A DNA stretch of 64,000 bases from Megalonaias nervosa (taxonomy: Eukaryota; Mollusca; Bivalvia; Unionida; Unionidae): the NCBI GenBank assembly GCA_016617855.1, contig JAECUM010033800.1:1-64000 (forward strand), written 5' to 3'. Under the pieces are notes generated by a model, which was not told the DNA's origin, made no database searches, and was given only the letters and a program-made list of their open reading frames with translations. Below are positions 56,562-64,000 of this stretch, piece by piece. Positions within the stretch are counted from its first letter, which is position 1; every line of letters starts with the position of its first letter. The translations under genes and the position numbers were made by a program.

Positions 56562-57011
56562 ATGGCTGAATCACAACAGGGTTTGTCGTCAGACAATGTT
56601 TTCAGTCGGCAAATACTGGCTGGTGATAGCTATGATGACAATGAATTTCATGTATATCAGTCTGCTGGACATTGGGAAAATGTTACTGGAAATACCAGTG
56701 TGTGATTTTGAGCCAAAAATTGATGTTGAGTACGAGTCCAATGTACGTGTTGGATGGACAGGATGCTGGTTATTTATTCAAGATACCCATGTCTGAACAA
56801 GCAGACTATGGGAATGTTGGACTTAAACCCTAATACGGCATTATGCAAGAGAAAAAAATCTGGCATAAGAGGCAGCAAAGCACTGATTCAAGGAAGTGAA
56901 TCTTTGGCAGAATTCATGTTAGTGAAAACTTTTCTTTTTGGAACAGAGATATCAAAGAGAGAATACCCATGGGGCCATACCTGTGAGATGTTGAAAATTG
57001 CTCAACCATAA
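56562..57011 (+). pseudogene. Unrecognised coding-like segment, frameshifted
   Basis: From an ATG at 56562 one frame reads MAESQQGLSSDNVFSRQILA and YQSAGHWENVTGNTSV, then stops at 56705. An overlapping frame carries IDVEYESNVRVGWTGCWLFI, and a third, from 56754, carries LCKRKKSGIRGSKALIQGSE and LAEFMLVKTFLFGTEISKRE. Composition and hydrophobic pattern look like one decayed protein spread over three frames, perhaps a gene fragment captured by the surrounding element. I do not recognise the family. Confidence 0.35.
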
Positions 57012-57239
57012 AGAACAATAACTTGTTCAAGCTAGTTATGCATATGCGTTTCAGACAGCAGACAATGAAAGGTAGTTCTCAGCACAGAATAATATTCATA
57101 CACAGGAGGAGGATCATATTAAATTCAGAAACAATCAGCAGATTAATGCTTATAGGGATCATCAGAGAATCCCCATACAACAATTAAGTGTGTGTAGATC
57201 TCTAGTTGGCAGAACCACTATGACAACAAAAGAATAACA

Positions 57240-57450
57240 AGACTAACTTTCATATCATGCAGATGTATTACCAAATGAAGTACATGCTCTCTATGTGCAA
57301 AAATTGAATGACATTAAACATAAGAAACTGACTGAAATGTGTAAACTCAAAGCAAGATGGATAAAATTTGTCCTGTTTGTGTGTGGTTATTCCTATGTAT
57401 ATTTTGAGGATGTTGATATTTTCTGCAGACCTTTTGGCACTTAGTTCCAA
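57240..57450 (+). pseudogene. Possible second decayed coding segment
   Basis: A plus-strand frame reads YHADVLPNEVHALYVQKLND followed by KHKKLTEMCKLKARWIKF. Helical and lysine-rich, it may belong with the 56562-57011 segment. No start, stop or splice evidence. Unrecognised. Confidence 0.2.
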
Positions 57451-60230
57451 GCCATCATTTGGTATTTGTATTACAAATTGGATTACTATTATCTAGTACA
57501 CAACATTGAAGCAGTGTCATTAACTAATGATGAAACTGATGAAAAAATACTTTGTCATTCTGATATATGGATTCTTTACTACACTACTAATCTGTTCATC
57601 CTGATTCTTTTTTACCATTTCCTTGAGTTTTACTGGTACCAATACTTTTAATAAAATTGTAACTTCTATTTTCTTACACTCTAAATATTTGTGATCATGT
57701 ACATGTATTATTGTCAAAAGGTACAATGTGCTTAGTTTTGTTGTAAAATCTAAAACTATTAATTAGCAAGGGACTAAAGTAAAAAGTGGGTCAACTTCAT
57801 GTGTGCAAAAATTATTACCATATTACAGAGTGTTGTTAGAAACAACAGAATAGCTGTACGAGATGTATTTTGGAAAGTTATAGAATCAGCACTCATATTG
57901 TAACCACATATTCCATTTAAATAATACTATCATTATTTCTGCATATTCCTATCAGTTTTTCCCAAGTGGTATTAATTTCCTGATCTGATGTTGTTCGTTT
58001 CTTGTGAAATTTTTACACATCAAGAATTCTCAGTATCATTAAAAAACAATGTAATCTGCACCAAGTTGAGTTGTTTGAGAAGAAATTCATTTTTTAACCC
58101 CAAAATCACTGAAGCTATGAGTTCTGGTATTAAAGTCTCAAATTAAATAACATTTAAAGTTGCCATGATAGTACTAAGTAATTTAGGATACAACTGTTCT
58201 AATTTCACCTTTGGTATATTCAGATCTTGAATGTGATGGAGGAACATAGCTCCAAAATAAACAGATCAATTTTAGAACCTGTTCATTGACTATGAATCAA
58301 GTATATAATCTGAGTCCAACTGAATTGTTAGGAAAAGTTTAATTCTTCTGACAACATCATAATTAGCTGTTAAATATGGAGTAAGCCTATGGTCTTTCTG
58401 CCATCCCAACCAAGACACCACCACAACCACGTGACCATGCCCAATGACATCACAGTAATAATCGCTATACAACTAGAGATGACATCTCTTTGAGTATTTT
58501 GATTTCAGTAGAGCCTTAACAGAGTGGAACAGTAAGAAAGAGTGACAGATATTTAAGTGTTAGAGAGATATTTAACAATGGCTATTCCTCCCGCCACCAT
58601 TTCCTCATTGGAGATCACACACACACAAAACTTAGATTAAATCCTGAAATCTTAGCAGCATCCCTGCAGGGGAGATAACTTGACCATTTTATTTGATTTT
58701 ATTGGTCTCTGGTTATCCCATGGTATTTCTGTTACTTGAACATTATCTTACAGTGTGTCCAGTCAGAATGGTCGAAAAGGCATACAACCATTGAGAGTTG
58801 TTGAAGGACTCACATTACTACAGATATGAAAGAACGAGAACCATACTATAAATCAGTGAAGATAAAATAGAGTATACATGGTTTTACTGTCCCTGACTGG
58901 TTGATAATGAAAGTAAGATTTTAGTAAAAAGATTCTTTTGAGAGCTTGTCCTACTTGTAACTGAAAAAAGTCAGGCAGATTGTTTTATTAATATAATTTC
59001 CGTCCCTCTACAGACCTGAGTTCGGAAGACTCATTACTGAAATCAGCACATGACTCTTTGGTGTAGTACTGAAAGCACACATTTCAAATTTGTGTACATC
59101 CAGAAAATGGTGCAGCTGTTATGGTTTTCTTTTCACAAAAGCTGTCGTCATAGATGTGTCTATACTGATACAAATTTGATCATGAGCACCCGATATTTTA
59201 AGTTATTGAATTTTAATATGGTGTTTGCACAATGGGAACTGAATTAGTACAGCGAGTCTTGAACACTTGAGTATTGTGCAGAAACATGTAATCCAAGCAG
59301 AATACATCCAGAAATGTAAAGGTTTTCTATCTTTCACATTGATATGCATATTCACAAACAATTAGTATAGTAGTAGGAAAAGTAAGTGACAAATTTAGAT
59401 ACATATCATAAACATGACAGTATGGTGGGGGGACAAGATCATAAGAACAGGCTGGAATGGAGAAGTATAATAACAACAATAATGAGTAGAAGTGTGCCTC
59501 TTTTTTGATGTGTGCAACATTATTTTCTCAGTTTCAGTAAGAAATTACATCAAAGGGAAGACAGTAAAGGATGTACAGTTAACTAAATCACGTGAATTTA
59601 GCTACTCAAATCGATTTTAACCTTCTGGTTATATCTGTTCTGGTCTGTTTCTGTCCATTCTGGTGATTATGTCCACTGAATCAGTATGGTTGGAAAAGAA
59701 TTTGGCAAATTTAAAGATTGAAAAATCTTCTGGCAGATTATGATTCTACACTGTACTTCTGCCTGAGAGATGTGAATAATTTCATTTCTTGGTTTGTTGA
59801 TTCTGGTTGTTGCTCAGTTCAAATGCTTCATTGAAAAACACTGATGCATTCTCATACTTTGTTACAAATATTTATTACAGATGTACATCTCCAGATATCG
59901 GTGAATATAGCTTGAATAAGTTATAACAGTTCTGGTTGGAACAATGGACGTTGTTAGAGAAACTTGAAATGAGCTAAAATGTAAACTTTTCTGCAGCTTG
60001 TGATGCAGGATTGCTCAAGACTTCTCCATCCCATATGCTCACCACGAAAAATCCATTTGTACCAACTAATGATGGCTTTTAGGTAATGGTCAGAAAGGCA
60101 TAATTGACAATATTCAATGGTCTACAAAAATTACTGGAGTCGAAATTTATAAACTCAAACAGCTGTGGCAAAAATGATGGACTAGTACCTTTGCTGCTGT
60201 TGCCACAGTTGATTAGTTGGTTGATTTAGT
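57450..60230. other. Interior of the TIR element, nothing recognised
   Basis: AT-rich sequence without recognisable protein, RNA or repeat features. Confidence 0.55.
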
Positions 60231-60234
60231 TTGG

Positions 60235-60690
60235 TTTGGTTTGAGGGTTTTTTTTGAGGTGGGGCAGGGTTAACAGTATATTATGTGGAGGAAGAACCCC
60301 GAAAGACCACCAACCCAAATTGGTTGATCTGTGACAAAAACTCACTCTGAGAGATGTGCAAGTGATCTGTAAAAGCAAGCACCTTAGTACACTAGGGCAC
60401 ATGGAGTCTCTGTTGATTTGATGTTTATCTCCAACAGCTGAAGTCATTTAGACATGAGATCTCCAGTTTCGGTCGATCATTATGGCCTTTACACCATTTT
60501 CAGATGAAGAGAATCTATATATGGCAGCCAGTTTTACTGCTGAAGAAAATCCAAGTACTTTTGAGACACCAAACACCACTTATGTAGAAACACTGACCTG
60601 CCACAAGCAACTGGCAACATTCTCATTTACACATTGGAGGCAAGTAATCACATGACAAGCATCTTGTACCACTCTGCCATAGAAGCCCCT
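60235..60690 (-). mobile_element. Two SINE-like copies, decayed
   Basis: 60235-60410 (gtggaggaagaaccccgaaa) and 60520-60690 (atggcagccagttttactgc, then gaagaaaatccaag) both follow the order of the minus-strand SINE at 49176-49436. Heads are decayed. Confidence 0.55.
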
Positions 60691-61550
60691 CAGATCTGTA
60701 TCACAAGACAAGCATCTTATACTCTGCCATGAAAGCTCCTCAGACCATAGGTATAAGCCCAGTATGAAAGACTAGAAGTGGGAGATAGAACCTGTGACAA
60801 CTGGATTAAAAGTGCAGAATGTTATTGCTAGGCCATCAGTGATGATGATGATGCTGTTGACAATACAGTTAACTGCAATGACATTGATTTTACGAGTACT
60901 CTGGGAAAAAATGATTCCTTGACTTTCATCCATTTTGTAAAATCCAATTTATGATATAAAAATGTTTGACTTGCTATATTTCTTTTTTTTAAAACTTTAT
61001 ATTAGTCTTGCAACAAGGCATAAAAATAAGACGTCGGTAACTGAAATAGGTGTTCTTACAAGAAATGATATAGTGTAAAAGTAGGCAGAAATAATGCGAC
61101 ATCGCTTTCATAGGCATTAATGATTTTTTCTGACAAATCATGTATTATAAGTTTAACAAAACATTTATTGAAAAAAATAATAACAAGGGAATCATAGCAT
61201 CTGACCACACATTTAAAGCAATACAAGATTTAACTATTATTCTAATCAAAAGCAGCATGCCTGAGAACAAAGAAAAATAGCAAAACATAGTGATCACTTT
61301 AGTAAACACACAGTTTAGTAAGCATACAAATTCATGATTTCTGTATTAGAATAGAAATCCCTAATATAAAATCTATATTCATGGACATCAAATTAGTAGG
61401 TATTAAGGGACAGATCAATGACATCTACAAATAATAAGCCACCAAGAAAATTTGTGATTTCACAGTATCAGGGACATACATGGCTGACAGACAAACAAAC
61501 AAAAGGACAAAAGATTGATTATAATGAATTAATATATAAGAATTCAGTAG
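60691..61550. other. Interior of the TIR element, nothing recognised
   Basis: No gene or repeat recognised. The following 61555-61760 contains several copies of a subterminal motif aaatcgcttctgt. Confidence 0.55.
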
Positions 61551-61796
61551 ATTACCTCCAGCCAGCTGTCATTTAAATCGCTTCTGTCCCCAACCCAATA
61601 TTAAAATCGCTTCTACCACCCACTAACCCATAGCCAGAAATTATGTAAAAAAATATGCTTCCGTAGTGGGCAGTGTTTTTCGATTAAAACATATCTGACG
61701 GTGGATCTTAATTTTTTTAAATTGCTTCTGTTGTGGGTTGGTTGAAATTGAAAGTGCCTTCCTCCAGGGGGGTATATGTTTTACAGGAACAGCCCT

Positions 61797-63790
61797 AAAG
61801 AGAAAGAATTATGTAAACTGTCCTTGTTGTGTATTTTGTATAAAGTTACAATTATGTAAACCTTTCGAGTTGTTCTGTGTATACAGAGAAAGAATTATGT
61901 AAACATTCCTTGTTGTATTGTGCATACAGAGTTAGAATTATGTAAACCTTCTTTGTTGTGTTTTGTATACAGTTAGAATTATGTAAACCTTCTTTGTTGT
62001 GTTGTATAGTCAGAATTATGTAAACCTTCCATGTTGTATTATGCATACAGTTAGAATTATGTAAACCTTCCATGTTGTGTTTTGTATACAGTTAGAATTA
62101 TGCAAACCTTCCTTGTGATTGATATACAGGTAGAATTATATAAACCTACCATGTCATATTTTGTATACAGTTAGAATTATGTAAACCTTCCATGTTGTAT
62201 TTTGTATACAGTTAGAATTATGTAAACCTTCCTTGTGATTGGTATACAGTTAGAATTATGTAAATCTTCCTTGCATTTTGTATACAGTTAGAATTATGTA
62301 AACCTTCCTTGTTGTGTTTTGTATACAGTTAGAATTATGTAAACCTTCCTTGTTGTGTTTTGTATACAGTTAGAATTATGTAAACCTTCCATGTTGTATG
62401 TTATTTACAGTTAGAATTATGTAAACCTTCCATGTTGTATTTTGTATAGTTAGAATTATGTAAACCTTCCATGTTGTATGTTATTTACAGTTAGAATTAT
62501 GTAAACCTTCCATGTTGTGTTTTGTATTCAGTTAGAATTATGTAAACCTTCCATGTAGTGTTTTGTATACAGTCAGAATTATGTAAACATTCCTTGTTGT
62601 GTTGTGTATACATTTAGAATTATGTAAGCCTTCCATGTTGTGTTTTGTATACAGTTAGAATTATGTAAACCTTCCATGTTGTGTTTTGTATACAGTTAGA
62701 ATTATGTAAACCTTCCATGTTGTGTTTTGTATACAGTTAGAATTATGTAAACCTTCCATGTTGTATTTTGTATACAGTTAAAATTATGTAAACCTTCCAT
62801 GTTGTGCTATATATTCAGTCAGAATTATGTAAACCTTCCCCACTGTTCTGTGTACTCAGAGTTAGGATTAAGTATACCATACCCCTTCCCCATTGTGCTG
62901 TGTACTCAGAGTTAGAACTCAGAGTTAGAATTAAGTAGACCTTTCCCCTTCCCCATTGTGCTGTTTACTCAGAGTTAGAATTAAGTAGACCTTCCCCCTC
63001 CCCATTGTGCTGTGTACTCAGAGTTAGAATTAAGTAGACCTTTCCCCTTCCCCATTGTGCTGTTTACTCAGAGTTAGAATTAAGTAGACCTTTCCCCTTC
63101 CCCATTGTGCTGTTTACTCAGAGTTAGAATTAAGTAGACCTTTCCCCTTCCCCATTGTGCTGTTTACTCAGAGTTAGAATTAAGTAGACCTTCCCCCTCC
63201 CCATTGTGGTGTGTACTCAGAGTTAGAATTAAGTAGACCTTTCCCCTTCCTCATTGTGCTGTTTACTCAGAGTTAGAATTAAGTAGACCTTTCCCCTTCC
63301 CCATTGTGTGGTGTATACAGCATTAGAATTATATAGACCTTACCCCTTCCCTACTATGCTGTGTACTCAGAGTTAGAATTAAGTAGACCTTTCCCCCTCC
63401 CCATTGTTCTGTGTACTCAGAGTTAGAATTAAGTAGACCTTTCCCTCTCCCCACTGTGCTGTGTATACAGCATCAGAATTATGTAGACCCTCCCCTCTCC
63501 CCACTGTGCTGTGTATACAGCATTAGAATTATGTAGACCTTACCCCTTCCCCATTGTGCTGTGTATACAGCATTAGAATTATGTAGACCCTCCCCTCTCC
63601 CCACTGTGCTGTGTATACAGCATTAGAATTATGTAGACCTTCCCCTTCCCCATTGTGCTGTGTATACAGAATTAGAATTATGTAGACCTTACCCCTTCCC
63701 CATTGTGCTGTGTATACAGCATTAAAATTATGTAGACCTTACCCCTTCGCTGTTATACTGTGTATACAGAGTTAGAATTGTGTAAAAATT
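61797..63790. repeat. Satellite array, right part, two unit types
   Basis: 61797-62830: about 25 copies of a 41-bp unit (agttagaattatgtaaacct, then tccatgttgtgttttgtata). 62830-63790: a related unit of about 50 bp with a C-rich block (aattaagtagacctttcccc, then attgtgctgtttactcagag). Both share the gttagaatta core. Confidence 0.93.
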
Positions 63791-64000
63791 CAGTTATCGT
63801 TCATTTTTTGGATTGCTAAAGTGATCAATAATTTAGACTTTAAAGCAATGCTATGAATTAATTTTCATAATCTACTGGACTCTGAGTCAACAACATTTCA
63901 CACATCAAGGTTCCAATTTAAAAACTAACTCTACACAGGTGTAGAGATGGTTAACAAGCCAGTACTTTGGCATGCAAAGATGGTCCAGTATAACATTAAA
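63791..64000. other. Unique sequence at the window end
   Basis: No feature recognised; presumably still within the ZFYVE26 gene. Confidence 0.5.

Larger units (their letters stand above)
55917..61796. mobile_element. 5.9-kb TIR-bounded element inside the satellite
   Basis: The left end agagatgttctaggaaaaca, followed by tatatccccccagg, is mirrored at the right by ggggggtatatgttttacag followed by gaacagccct; similarity extends about 45 bp. Removing the element restores a satellite unit across the junction. Subterminal sequence shares tctgttgtgggttg. No transposase is recognised; coding-like segments lie at 56562-57011, and two SINE-like copies near 60240-60690. Superfamily and target duplication unknown. 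Confidence 0.65.

Noticed and set aside
60226..60447. Minus-strand ORF as an upstream ZFYVE26 exon
   Set aside because: It lies in SINE-like repeat sequence, shows no similarity to the protein, and lacks a donor of the required phase.
61852..62073. Minus-strand ORF of 73 codons
   Set aside because: It is the 41-bp satellite read through; its repeated HNSNC/NTT pattern reflects the repeat.

Overview
This window reads as nuclear DNA from an invertebrate animal, most likely a mollusc. It is AT-rich. It carries one spliced host gene with GT-AG introns, and the rest is dominated by tandem repeats and transposable elements. The mollusc assignment rests mainly on the tRNA-derived SINEs, especially the copy at 54826-55150, whose body and tail resemble SINEs I know from gastropods and bivalves. 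That is recognition from memory, not a search result. Nothing bacterial, and no CRISPR, is present.

The host gene is on the minus strand: the 3' part of a ZFYVE26 (spastizin/FYVE-CENT) orthologue. Eleven coding exons run from 54023 down to the stop at 9999 and join without a phase conflict into about 524 residues. This matches the last fifth of the vertebrate protein. The FYVE domain and everything N-terminal to it should lie beyond 64000. A poly(A) signal candidate sits at 9762-9767. Introns range from 768 bp to 19.7 kb and hold nearly all the mobile DNA.

Layout from low to high coordinates. 1-1616: a decayed minus-strand coding region, possibly from a Polinton/Maverick-type element, beside a 17-bp inverted repeat. 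1617-9761: gene-free flank with SINEs, a 205-bp palindromic MITE, a 40-bp minisatellite and a 1.6-kb TIR element with an internal 60-bp repeat. 9999-33242: ten ZFYVE26 exons. Their introns contain two copies of a 0.5-kb MITE that carries a RecQ-helicase-like coding fragment, two LINE 3' ends, hAT transposase relics, a foldback element and a pogo-like element. 31464-31625: an intronic 54-bp repeat that triplicates a 5' splice site in frame. 33243-52963: the giant intron. It holds a damaged Ty3/Gypsy-type LTR element whose integrase lies before reverse transcriptase (the Gmr1-like order), two abutting pogo-like elements, a hAT-like MITE and many minisatellites. 52964-54023: the first two exons in the window. 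54024-64000: a fresh SINE, then a 41-to-50-bp satellite array interrupted by a 5.9-kb TIR-bounded element with unrecognised coding-like segments.

The gene works alone here; no second host gene or operon-like arrangement is visible. Most interesting to follow up: the triplicated in-frame splice donor, the RecQ-carrying MITE family with a 9-bp target duplication, the Gmr1-like element, and the 5.9-kb element inside the satellite.
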